Shown piece after piece: positions 1 to 5,923 of a stretch of DNA of 7,992 bases; the first letter of the stretch is position 1; every line of letters begins with the position of its first letter. The stretch spans positions 1 through 7,992 of the forward strand of contig JAHWLC010000044.1 of assembly GCA_019347585.1 (NCBI GenBank), written 5' to 3'. The notes under the pieces are model-generated. The model was not told the DNA's origin and searched no databases. It saw only the letters and a program-made list of their open reading frames with translations. Source of the stretch: Actinomycetota bacterium (GTDB lineage Bacteria > Actinomycetota > Acidimicrobiia > Spongiisociales > ZC4RG35). The position numbers and the translations under genes were made by a program.

Positions 1-690
1 ATCGAGAAGGCTCTGGCCGGCGGAGCGGGGTCGATCGTCTTGTGCAACCCTTGGAACCCAACGGGCCGGAGCTTCTCGGGGGAGGAGATCGAGGACGTGC
101 TCGAGATCGCCCGGGCCCGTGAGGTGAGAGTGATCACCGATGAAGTCCATGCTCCCCTGACACTGGCCGGCGCCAGCCATACCGTGGCTGCCATGTTCGA
201 CCCGGAGATGGTCGTCACCGTCACCTCGGCGTCCAAGGCTTGGAACCTCCCCGGGCTGAAATGCGCCCACGTCGTGCTGACCAACGATGAGGATCGCGAC
301 ATATGGGAGCAGTACTTCACCCCGGACAAGGTGGGCGTGGGCACATTCGGGCTCATCGCCAACGCCGCAGCCTATGCGGAGAGCCGGGAGTGGCTGGACG
401 AAGTGCTTTTCCGCCTCGAGGCCAATCGTCACCTCCTGGGCCAGTTGGTATCGGAACTGCCGGAGGTCGGCCATGTGCCCCCCGAGGCGACCTATCTCGC
501 CTGGCTCGACTTCAGCGCTCACGCCCTGGACGATCCCGCCCAATTCCTGCTGGAGAAGGGCCGCGTCGCCCTGACCGCGGGGGCCCCCTTCGGCCAAGGT
601 GGCGAGGGACACGCCCGTCTCAACTTCGCCACACCCGCTCCCGTCCTCAGCGAGATCGTGGAGCGGATCGGCGAAGCGCTGAGGAGCTAG
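1..690 (+). CDS. MalY/PatB-type PLP-dependent C-S lyase / aminotransferase (partial, 5' end outside window)
   Basis: This is the last 229 residues of a fold-type I PLP enzyme; the frame is open from base 1 to the TAG at 688-690. Visible residues 16-22 read NPWNPTG, the NP-x-NPTG loop of class I/II aminotransferases. DEVH at 47-50 holds the aspartate that pairs with the PLP pyridine nitrogen. SASKAWN places the Schiff-base lysine at residue 79 (bases 235-237), followed by LPGLKCA. Arg206 in HARLNFATP is the expected carboxylate-binding arginine. The NPxNPTG/DEVH/SxSKxxNxxGLK combination fits the MalY/PatB group, whose characterised members cleave C-S bonds in cystathionine or cysteine conjugates to give pyruvate, ammonia and a thiol. 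Family members are about 390 residues, so roughly 160 N-terminal residues lie upstream. A plain aminotransferase is the alternative; exact substrate is unknown. It ends 3 nt from the stop of the convergent coiled-coil gene. Confidence 0.9.
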   Translation: MEKALAGGAGSIVLCNPWNPTGRSFSGEEIEDVLEIARAREVRVITDEVHAPLTLAGASHTVAAMFDPEMVVTVTSASKAWNLPGLKCAHVVLTNDEDRDIWEQYFTPDKVGVGTFGLIANAAAYAESREWLDEVLFRLEANRHLLGQLVSELPEVGHVPPEATYLAWLDFSAHALDDPAQFLLEKGRVALTAGAPFGQGGEGHARLNFATPAPVLSEIVERIGEALRS

Positions 691-693
691 TCG

Positions 694-945
694 TCAGGCA
701 GGGCTGACGAACTCTTCGGGGTTCTTCTTGCCCTTTTTCTGGCTGGCGATGTCCTCCGAGGCGCTCCCCTTCTCCGTGGTCATGTCCTGGAGCTCGGCGA
801 GCCGGGAGCGGAGCTCGATCTCTTCGTCGTGGAGGTCGGTCCTGGTCTCCAGATCGTCTGTAGACGAGTGCTTGCGTTGCTTTTCGATCTCCCTCAGCCT
901 CGAGCGTATCTTGACGATCTCCATCGAGATGCTGCCTACGTCCAT
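694..945 (-). CDS. Small coiled-coil protein of unknown function (83 aa)
   Basis: The protein begins MDVGSISMEI and ends NPEEFVSPA. Residues 8-55 are almost all charged or helical, with leucine/isoleucine spacing (IVKIRSRLREIEKQ, then EEIELRSRLAELQD) suggesting a short helical hairpin or dimeric coiled coil. Both halves contain the element RSRL. Residues 57-78 are a polar, lysine-rich, probably disordered tail. There is no TM segment, signal peptide or cysteine. The ATG at 943-945 is chosen because AGGAG (complement of 952-956) sits 6 nt upstream; the same frame stays open further upstream, but that part lies antisense to the GTPase gene and has no such signal. I do not recognise the family. 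The gene is divergent from the dynamin-like pair across 58 bp, so shared control or function is possible but only inferred. The ATG at Met8 is an alternative start. Confidence 0.75.
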   Translation of the reverse strand: MDVGSISMEIVKIRSRLREIEKQRKHSSTDDLETRTDLHDEEIELRSRLAELQDMTTEKGSASEDIASQKKGKKNPEEFVSPA

Positions 946-951
946 GTCTGT

Positions 952-956
952 CTCCT
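952..956 (-). promoter_or_regulatory. Shine-Dalgarno site of the coiled-coil gene
   Basis: The minus strand reads AGGAG here, 6 nt before the ATG at 945. It decides the start of the small gene against much longer upstream extensions of the same frame. Confidence 0.7.
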
Positions 957-970
957 GTTGAAGCGACAGG
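954..970. repeat. Short inverted repeat in the divergent coiled-coil/GTPase intergenic region
   Basis: CCTGT at 954-958 and ACAGG at 966-970 are perfect 5-bp inverted arms around a 7-nt loop. The left arm overlaps the Shine-Dalgarno sequence of the minus-strand gene. It could be an operator or an RNA hairpin masking the ribosome site, but arms this short occur by chance in GC-rich DNA. I see no convincing -35/-10 pair for either gene. On the plus strand TACCCG (991-996) lies 7 nt before the ATG at 1004 and is a near match to the TANNNT -10 of leaderless genes. Confidence 0.3.
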
Positions 971-1003
971 CCTGGCGGCCGGAGGTGTCTTACCCGCCCC
1001 CCG

Positions 1004-2710
1004 ATGGAGCCAAACCCGGGTGTGACGGCCAAACTGGCGGTCATGACACTGGTGGCAGCACTGCGCGACCTGGCGGGGCAGCTCGCAGCGCGGGCCGGGA
1101 AGGCGCCGTCGGAGGAGCGGGCCGACGGTGCTCGGCGTCTCCGTGCCCATATCGATGAGTTGCTGCTGCCCCGCGCGGTCGATCTCGACTCGCCGCTGGT
1201 GGTGGTCCTCCTCGGGTCGACCGGCAGCGGCAAGTCCAGCCTGATCAATGCCATCGCCGCCCAACGGATCAGCCCCTCAGGAGTTCTCCGCCCCACCACG
1301 AGGGTGGCCACCGCCTTGGTCCACCCCGACGACTCCGCCCGCGACCTGCTCCCCGGTCTCCGCGCCGAGGGCAAGGTCGAGCTGCGGGTCTCGGAGCGGG
1401 GCCAGGACGGGCTGGTGGTGATCGACTCGCCCGACTTCGACAGCGTCGAAGCCGACAACCGGGCCATGGCGCGCCGTCTGCTCGAGAGCGCAGACCTGAT
1501 CGTCTTCGTCACCACCGCCACCCGCTACGCCGACGAGGTGCCCTGGAACGTCCTGGGCCGTGCCCGGGAGCGGGGAGTGCCGATGCTCACGGTGATCAAC
1601 CGGCTGCCCCTCGACAGGGAGGATCGGGAAGCGGTGGTAGCCGATTATCGGCGTCTCCTGGCGCAGGGAGGCTTGGAGGCCGCCGGTGTGTTCGGGTCGC
1701 TGAAGGTCGTCGAGGTGGTCGAGGGAGCGGTCGACGAGACCTTTGACGGGCTCGACCGCGAAGCCGTGGCCGCGCTGCTGGGCGCCTTCGACCGTCTCCG
1801 GGAGAACGCCGAGGAGCGCCGCGACCTGGCCCGCCGGAGTCTCCACGCTGCCCTCTCCGGTCTTCCCGAAGCGGTGGGCCCTCTCGCCGACGAGATGGAG
1901 GAGGAGGCCGCAGAGGCAGAGGCGCTGCTGGAGCATGCCCGGGACCGGTACCAGGCACAGCAGGCGAAGGTGCTCCGTCACATCGAGCGGGGCACCTTCC
2001 TTCGCTCCGAGGTCCTCAAGCAATGGCAGGAGTTCGTCGGGACCAACCAGGTGGTGAAGCTGGTCTCGGAAGGGATCGGTAAGGTGGCGGCCACCATCCG
2101 CTCCCTGTTCGACCCGGGACCGCCCGCCCCGGCCACCGAGGTGAGAGCGGCAGCGTTCGAGGACCTGGTGGCCTTGGTGGTGTCTCATGCCGATACCGCC
2201 GCGGCGGCCACCGCGGCCCATTGGTCCCAGCGCCCCTACGGAGAGCAAGCCATGGCCGGCGATCCCTCGCTGTGGGGAGCCATGCCAGGTCTCGGCGAGC
2301 AGGTCGAGGCCGACCTCGAGCGCTGGGCAGCCTCCATCTCCCGTGAGGTGCGGACTCTCGGAGAGCAGCGAAGGGGATGGGCCAAGGCGGCCAGCATCGG
2401 GGTCAACGCTGTGGGGACCAGCGCAATCCTCGCCGTCTTTGCCAGCACCGGTGGCCTCACCGGGGCCGAGGCGGGGATCGCCGCCGTGACCGCCATGGTC
2501 AACCAGGCACTGCTCGAGGCCCTCTTCGGCGAGGCGAACGTGGCCGACATGATCGACAGGGCCCGCAACCGTCTCGACGGACTCATCGGCGACATCCTGG
2601 CGCGGGACCGCTCCCGATTCGAAAAGGTGCTCGGAGCCGCCCCGGAATCGGCCGACCGCGCCGATGCGATCCGAGCCCTCGCCCGCCAAGCCGCGGAGTC
2701 CGGATCGTGA
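1004..2710 (+). CDS. Dynamin-like P-loop GTPase, DynA/YfjP-like (first of tandem pair)
   Basis: 568 residues. The G domain has G1 GSTGSGKSS at 71-79, a G2 candidate RPTT at 96-99, and G3 DSPD at 141-144, followed by FDS. The G4 position reads NRLP (199-202) instead of NKxD, so the aspartate that recognises guanine is missing; I recall NRxP as recurrent in actinobacterial members, so it may be a family trait rather than decay. After the G domain come charged helices (about 262-340), including a coiled coil at about 292-325. Residues 462-509 are a hydrophobic, glycine/alanine-rich stretch that could dip into or bind membrane; there is no clear TM anchor. This architecture matches bacterial dynamin-like proteins such as Streptomyces DynA/DynB, which stabilise FtsZ rings at sporulation septa; the role here is inferred. 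The start is uncertain: ATG 1004 lacks an SD but could be leaderless, and GTG 1022 and ATG 1043 are alternatives. All keep the G domain. The TGA overlaps the next start. Confidence 0.87.
   Translation: MEPNPGVTAKLAVMTLVAALRDLAGQLAARAGKAPSEERADGARRLRAHIDELLLPRAVDLDSPLVVVLLGSTGSGKSSLINAIAAQRISPSGVLRPTTRVATALVHPDDSARDLLPGLRAEGKVELRVSERGQDGLVVIDSPDFDSVEADNRAMARRLLESADLIVFVTTATRYADEVPWNVLGRARERGVPMLTVINRLPLDREDREAVVADYRRLLAQGGLEAAGVFGSLKVVEVVEGAVDETFDGLDREAVAALLGAFDRLRENAEERRDLARRSLHAALSGLPEAVGPLADEMEEEAAEAEALLEHARDRYQAQQAKVLRHIERGTFLRSEVLKQWQEFVGTNQVVKLVSEGIGKVAATIRSLFDPGPPAPATEVRAAAFEDLVALVVSHADTAAAATAAHWSQRPYGEQAMAGDPSLWGAMPGLGEQVEADLERWAASISREVRTLGEQRRGWAKAASIGVNAVGTSAILAVFASTGGLTGAEAGIAAVTAMVNQALLEALFGEANVADMIDRARNRLDGLIGDILARDRSRFEKVLGAAPESADRADAIRALARQAAESGS
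2695..2698 (+). promoter_or_regulatory. Shine-Dalgarno site of the second GTPase gene
   Basis: GGAG lies 8 nt before the GTG at 2707, inside the end of the preceding gene. With the GTGA overlap (2707-2710) it fixes this start and implies translational coupling of the two GTPases. Confidence 0.6.
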
Positions 2711-4296
2711 ACCTCGACGGCATCCTCGGCGCCCTGGCCGAGGCCGCCGCCCAAGGGCGGGTCCTCGGTCTCGATGCGGCCACGGATCGGGCCGAGGCCG
2801 TGCTCGAGTCTGCGGAGCGAAGGCAGGGATTCCTCGGCCAGACCTACGTGCTGGCCCTCCTGGGAGGGACCGGAGTAGGGAAATCCTCGCTGCTCAACAC
2901 CCTGGCGGGGGAACCGGTCAGCCCAACTTCGGTGATCCGCCCCACCACCGACCGGCCCCTCGCCTGGGTGGCCTCGTCGCGTCGGGACGAGATCGAACCT
3001 TTGCTGGAATGGCTCGGTGTGCGCGAGGTGCGGACCCATGCCGACACCGGTCTGGAGTCGGTGGCGATCCTGGACATGCCCGACTTCGACAGCGTGGCCG
3101 TCGAGCATCGCCGGACCGTGGACCGGCTCCTGCCCAAGCTCGACGCCGTCCTCTGGGTCCTCGACCCGGAGAAGTACGACGACGAGCGGCTTCACTCCTA
3201 TCTACGGGAATTGGGGACGCGCACCGGGCGGCTTCGCTTCGCCCTCAACAAGGTGGATCGGCTCCAACCCGCAGAGGAGGACGCCGTGGTCGACGACCTG
3301 GTGCGCCGGCTGACCGACGATGGCATCGCGTCAGCCATCATCTATCCGGTCTCGGCGGCCACCGGCGCGGGGACCTCGGCTCTGCGCGAGTCCCTCGAGG
3401 CGGAAGCAGACGCCAAGGAGCTCGTGATGGCGAAGCTTGCCAATGACGCCCTCGCCTCTCTCGACCGCATCGCCGAGGAGGCCGGGGTCGCCCACGGCTA
3501 CCGCCCCCTCATCGAGTCCGAAGAGAGGCAGGAGCACGTAGCCCGCTCGGTGGAGGCCGCCCTCGACATCGTCGACCCCTCCGGTGTCGGGCGGCAGCTC
3601 CGCACCTCCCTGTTGTCCAAGGCGAGTATCAGGGCCGGCTCGATCTTCAGCCGGCTGGTTTGGCTGATCCGCTTCCTCACCGGTCATCGGCGGAGACATG
3701 CCGACCCGTTGCGCTATCTGCTCACCTGGCGGAACAGGGGGGCAGTGGGTCGTGTGGTCAATCCGATGAGGAAGGCACTGCTCGACGCCATCAGGGCGCT
3801 GCCACCGCCGGCGCGGGCGGCGATCGGCGCCGGCTCCGGAGGAGAGGGGCTCGAATCCGACATCGAGGAGGCACTCGATCGTGCCGCCGACCGTTCCGCG
3901 GAGACGATCTCCGACAGGCCATCATGGGTGTGGAGCAGCCTGGCGGTGTTCCAGGCCATTGCCACGGGCGGCTTCATCTTCGCCATCGCCTGGTACGTGA
4001 CCCTCCTCCTCGGGCCCGGCGACCTGGCGGTGGGGACGATCGACGTTCCCTACCTGGGGCCGGTGCCCCTCCCCCTGGCCCTTCTGACGCTTTCGCTCCT
4101 CGCCAGCCTGGTGGTCGCCGGATTGGCCAGGCTGCATGCGTCCTGGCGCGGCGCGAGAGAGGCGAGGAGGCTGAGGGCGCGGATCCGGGAGACGGTCACC
4201 GACGCGGTGGAGCGGGCCGGGTTCGAACGGCTCGACCAGGTGGAGGAGGCGCGCCGCTCCCTGGCCCGGCTCAGGGAGGAGGCCGCCGCCCGCTGA
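2707..4296 (+). CDS. Membrane-anchored dynamin-like GTPase, DynB/YfjP-like (second of tandem pair)
   Basis: 529 residues from a GTG that overlaps the upstream TGA (GTGA, 2707-2710). All G motifs are canonical or nearly so: G1 GGTGVGKS (53-60), G2 candidate RPTT (78-81), G3 DMPD (123-126) followed by FDS, G4 NKVD (181-184), and a G5-like SA (216-217). A helical middle region follows, with a basic/hydrophobic patch at 314-325 (FSRLVWLIRFLT). Two strong TM segments lie at about 412-434 and 454-474, then a charged helical C-terminus (476-529). Both termini are predicted cytoplasmic. Two TM segments suit the membrane partner of a DynA/DynB-like pair. It resembles its upstream neighbour across G1-G3, including an 18-nt identity at G3, so the two look like ancient tandem duplicates. 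The frame is open upstream to an earlier ATG at 2377, but that part overlaps the conserved neighbour and is not expected to be coding. A role in septation or membrane repair is inference. Confidence 0.9.
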   Translation: MNLDGILGALAEAAAQGRVLGLDAATDRAEAVLESAERRQGFLGQTYVLALLGGTGVGKSSLLNTLAGEPVSPTSVIRPTTDRPLAWVASSRRDEIEPLLEWLGVREVRTHADTGLESVAILDMPDFDSVAVEHRRTVDRLLPKLDAVLWVLDPEKYDDERLHSYLRELGTRTGRLRFALNKVDRLQPAEEDAVVDDLVRRLTDDGIASAIIYPVSAATGAGTSALRESLEAEADAKELVMAKLANDALASLDRIAEEAGVAHGYRPLIESEERQEHVARSVEAALDIVDPSGVGRQLRTSLLSKASIRAGSIFSRLVWLIRFLTGHRRRHADPLRYLLTWRNRGAVGRVVNPMRKALLDAIRALPPPARAAIGAGSGGEGLESDIEEALDRAADRSAETISDRPSWVWSSLAVFQAIATGGFIFAIAWYVTLLLGPGDLAVGTIDVPYLGPVPLPLALLTLSLLASLVVAGLARLHASWRGAREARRLRARIRETVTDAVERAGFERLDQVEEARRSLARLREEAAAR

Positions 4297-4330
4297 TGGC
4301 GCCGTGAGACATCGTCCCGTCGTGGTCGCT

Positions 4331-5446
4331 TCAGACGGTCGCCCGCTCCCGTAGCCGATGACGGGAGACGGCCCACACTCCGCCGGCGGCCGCCGTCATG
4401 ACCAGCGCCCCCACCACGGAGAGGCGGGCGAACTGGGTGGCCCCGAGGGCGAGGCCGCCGAGGAGGGGACCGAGGACCCTGCCCACGGCCATCATCGCCT
4501 GGGCGTCCCCGATCCTCTCGCTCGGGGTGAGCGACTTCTCGGCAAGGAGGGTGAACACGGCGGGGATGGCCATCCAGAAGGCATAACCCCAGGCTGCCAT
4601 GGCGAAGAAGAAGACCCACGAGGAGGGGATGGTCCCGATCACCAGGGCGGATAGGGCGGTCACGCCCATCCAGTGGCCGATATAGCGGGGCGAGGGCGTG
4701 GCCCTGGTGGCGGCGACCCCGGTGAGGGCGTTGATGCTCAGCCCCAGTGAGATGGCCAGGGGGCTCAGGCCATGGACAGCGATGCCGATCGCCGCCGAGA
4801 AGATGAAGACGGCGGAGCCGCCCATGGTCGTCAGCAGCAGCGCCACCAGGAGCAGGCGGTTCGAGCGCGAGGGGCTCACCCTGCGGCCGATCCGTGGCAG
4901 GTCGCCAAAGTCGATGGGGAGCCAGAAGGCGGCGATGGCGACGACTCCCAGGACGACGAAGACCAGCCGATACCCCCCCACACCGATCAGCCAGCCCCAT
5001 AGAGGTGAGGCCACCGCGGCGGTGACTGGAGCCACCGCGGCCATTTCGAAGATGCCGGTGCGGAATCTGGTCGCCTCCGCCCAGGCGATCCAGGTGAGGA
5101 GGCCGAGACCGAGGCCGGAGACCACTCGGGTGGCTACCAGGAGGGCGAAATCGCTGGTCAGGGCGGAGGCGAACGCTGCCGCAGCCACCAGAGCGAGGCC
5201 GAGGAAGTGGAACCTGCGCTGCGGTCTGAAGAGCCGGCCGGCCAGGAACGCGGCCAGGGCGAAACTGGCCACCTGACCGGTGCTGAGCAACCCGGTGACC
5301 CCGATGGGAACGCCGAGACGGGTGGAGACGTCGGGGAGGAGGAAGGGGGTGGCGGCGAAGGTGCCGGCGACGACAGCCGCTCCGCCCAACAGGCCGGGGG
5401 AGGCGTGGGGCCGGACGGCCTGAACCAATCTGGTGGGGAGGGTCAT
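4331..5446 (-). CDS. MFS transporter (12 TM, substrate unknown)
   Basis: 371 residues, overwhelmingly hydrophobic, with about 12 predicted TM helices: roughly 19-38, 48-70, 80-97, 100-122, 133-155, 160-177, then a basic cytoplasmic loop 181-198, and 199-222, 228-248, 258-275, 276-302, 316-337 and 342-360. GRLFRPQRRFHF at 70-81 sits in the TM2-TM3 loop where MFS motif A (GxLaDrxGrrxx) belongs, although its aspartate is absent. TM4 has the RVVSGLGLGL pattern common in MFS drug/metabolite antiporters. The length is at the short end of the family but appears complete. No substrate can be assigned; an efflux carrier of the DHA1 type is the best guess. The ATG at 5446 has no clear SD; CATACT on the minus strand (complement of 5456-5461), 9 nt upstream, could be a weak -10 for a near-leaderless transcript. 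It is convergent with the GTPase operon (34-bp gap) and divergent from the small membrane gene. Confidence 0.9.
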   Translation of the reverse strand: MTLPTRLVQAVRPHASPGLLGGAAVVAGTFAATPFLLPDVSTRLGVPIGVTGLLSTGQVASFALAAFLAGRLFRPQRRFHFLGLALVAAAAFASALTSDFALLVATRVVSGLGLGLLTWIAWAEATRFRTGIFEMAAVAPVTAAVASPLWGWLIGVGGYRLVFVVLGVVAIAAFWLPIDFGDLPRIGRRVSPSRSNRLLLVALLLTTMGGSAVFIFSAAIGIAVHGLSPLAISLGLSINALTGVAATRATPSPRYIGHWMGVTALSALVIGTIPSSWVFFFAMAAWGYAFWMAIPAVFTLLAEKSLTPSERIGDAQAMMAVGRVLGPLLGGLALGATQFARLSVVGALVMTAAAGGVWAVSRHRLRERATV

Positions 5447-5483
5447 GGCTACTCGAGTATGGCTGCTGGTCTGGCTTGTGCTC

Positions 5484-5513
5484 GGGACCGATTTTGCGGG
5501 ATCGGCGACTCCC
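5484..5513. repeat. Imperfect inverted repeat in the divergent MFS / small membrane gene intergenic region
   Basis: GGGACCGAT (5484-5492) faces ATCGG (5501-5505) and TCCC (5510-5513). The inner arms CCGAT/ATCGG match perfectly around an 8-nt loop, and the outer GGGA/TCCC arms are displaced by four unpaired bases. It lies just upstream of the presumed -10 of the plus-strand gene, where a repressor or activator could act on both divergent genes. Chance occurrence is possible. Confidence 0.3.
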
Positions 5514-5519
5514 TACCCT
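5514..5519 (+). promoter_or_regulatory. Probable leaderless -10 element (TACCCT)
   Basis: TACCCT fits the actinobacterial TANNNT -10 and stands 8 nt before the ATG at 5528, the spacing typical of transcripts that start at or next to the start codon. No SD precedes this ATG beyond a GCGGGG run that directly abuts it. A -35 is not clear; TTGCGG at 5494-5499 is the nearest match, but the 14-nt spacer is short. Confidence 0.45.
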
Positions 5520-5527
5520 GTGCGGGG

Positions 5528-5911
5528 ATGTATCGAACAGGTGGCATCGTCGCCCTCCTCATCGGGATGGGCCTGGGATTTCTGTGGGCTTTTTTGCCGT
5601 TCTCTCAGCAACTTTCCTATCGAGTCTCCTTCGACGACGGCCAACCCGATTGGACCAGGGTCGAGATCGAGTGCCCCGACCCGTGGTCGGTGCTGGTCGA
5701 GGGGGAGCGCCCCCCAAGAGGCGAGTACGCCACGGCCGGTGACGAGTGTGTCAAGCCGGCGCGGACGCTGATGGCCGGCGCAGTGGTGGCCACTCTCGCC
5801 GGCATCACGCTCGGCGCATACGGCATACGGCGGGGGCCTCAGCCCAAGCCGGAGCCAATCGAGCCGCTCTCCGAGATCATCGCCCGGCGATCGGGACAGC
5901 GCGGCGTCTAG
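5528..5911 (+). CDS. Small membrane-hairpin protein of unknown function (127 aa)
   Basis: Begins MYRTGGIVALLIG. TM1 spans about 6-25 and TM2 about 80-100, flanked by Arg3 before TM1 and Arg101-Arg102 after TM2, so both termini should be cytoplasmic and residues 26-79 outside. The exposed loop (SYRVSFDDGQPDW to AGDECVKP) contains exactly two cysteines, Cys49 and Cys74, placed for one disulfide. The tail 103-127 is proline-rich and then helical (LSEIIARRSGQRG). I recognise no family. The frame is open upstream of 5528, but that part overlaps the MFS gene and reads as low-complexity Gly/Glu sequence; the ATG at 5528 gives a clean TM start and sits behind a TACCCT element. It could work with the divergent MFS transporter, but only position supports that. 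It ends 12 bp from the stop of the convergent ATP-grasp gene. Confidence 0.7.
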   Translation: MYRTGGIVALLIGMGLGFLWAFLPFSQQLSYRVSFDDGQPDWTRVEIECPDPWSVLVEGERPPRGEYATAGDECVKPARTLMAGAVVATLAGITLGAYGIRRGPQPKPEPIEPLSEIIARRSGQRGV

Positions 5912-5923
5912 ACCACCTGGTCC

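Noticed and set aside
946..1521. Upstream extension of the coiled-coil frame on the minus strand (to 1521)
   Set aside because: The extension is Ser/Arg/Ala-rich low-complexity sequence opposite the GTPase gene, while the ATG at 945 has a good SD.
1277..2689. A 470-codon open frame on the minus strand opposite the first GTPase
   Set aside because: It lies wholly antisense to a conserved gene. Its translation is His/Gly/Pro-rich with no domain pattern, as expected for a shadow frame in GC-rich DNA.
2377..2706. N-terminal extension of the second GTPase upstream of GTG 2707
   Set aside because: It reads as Arg/Gly-rich noise in another frame of the conserved first GTPase; the GTGA overlap with SD is a better start.
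4297..4330. Possible bidirectional terminator between the second GTPase and the MFS gene
   Set aside because: No stable GC stem followed by a T-run is visible on either strand.
4050..5000. A 316-codon minus-strand frame overlapping the MFS gene and the end of the second GTPase
   Set aside because: It is an alternate frame of the MFS gene, Arg/Pro/Gly-rich and without domain or TM pattern.
5207..5527. Upstream extension of the small membrane protein frame
   Set aside because: It is antisense to the MFS start region and is Gly/Glu low complexity; the hydrophobic N-terminus and -10 element support ATG 5528.
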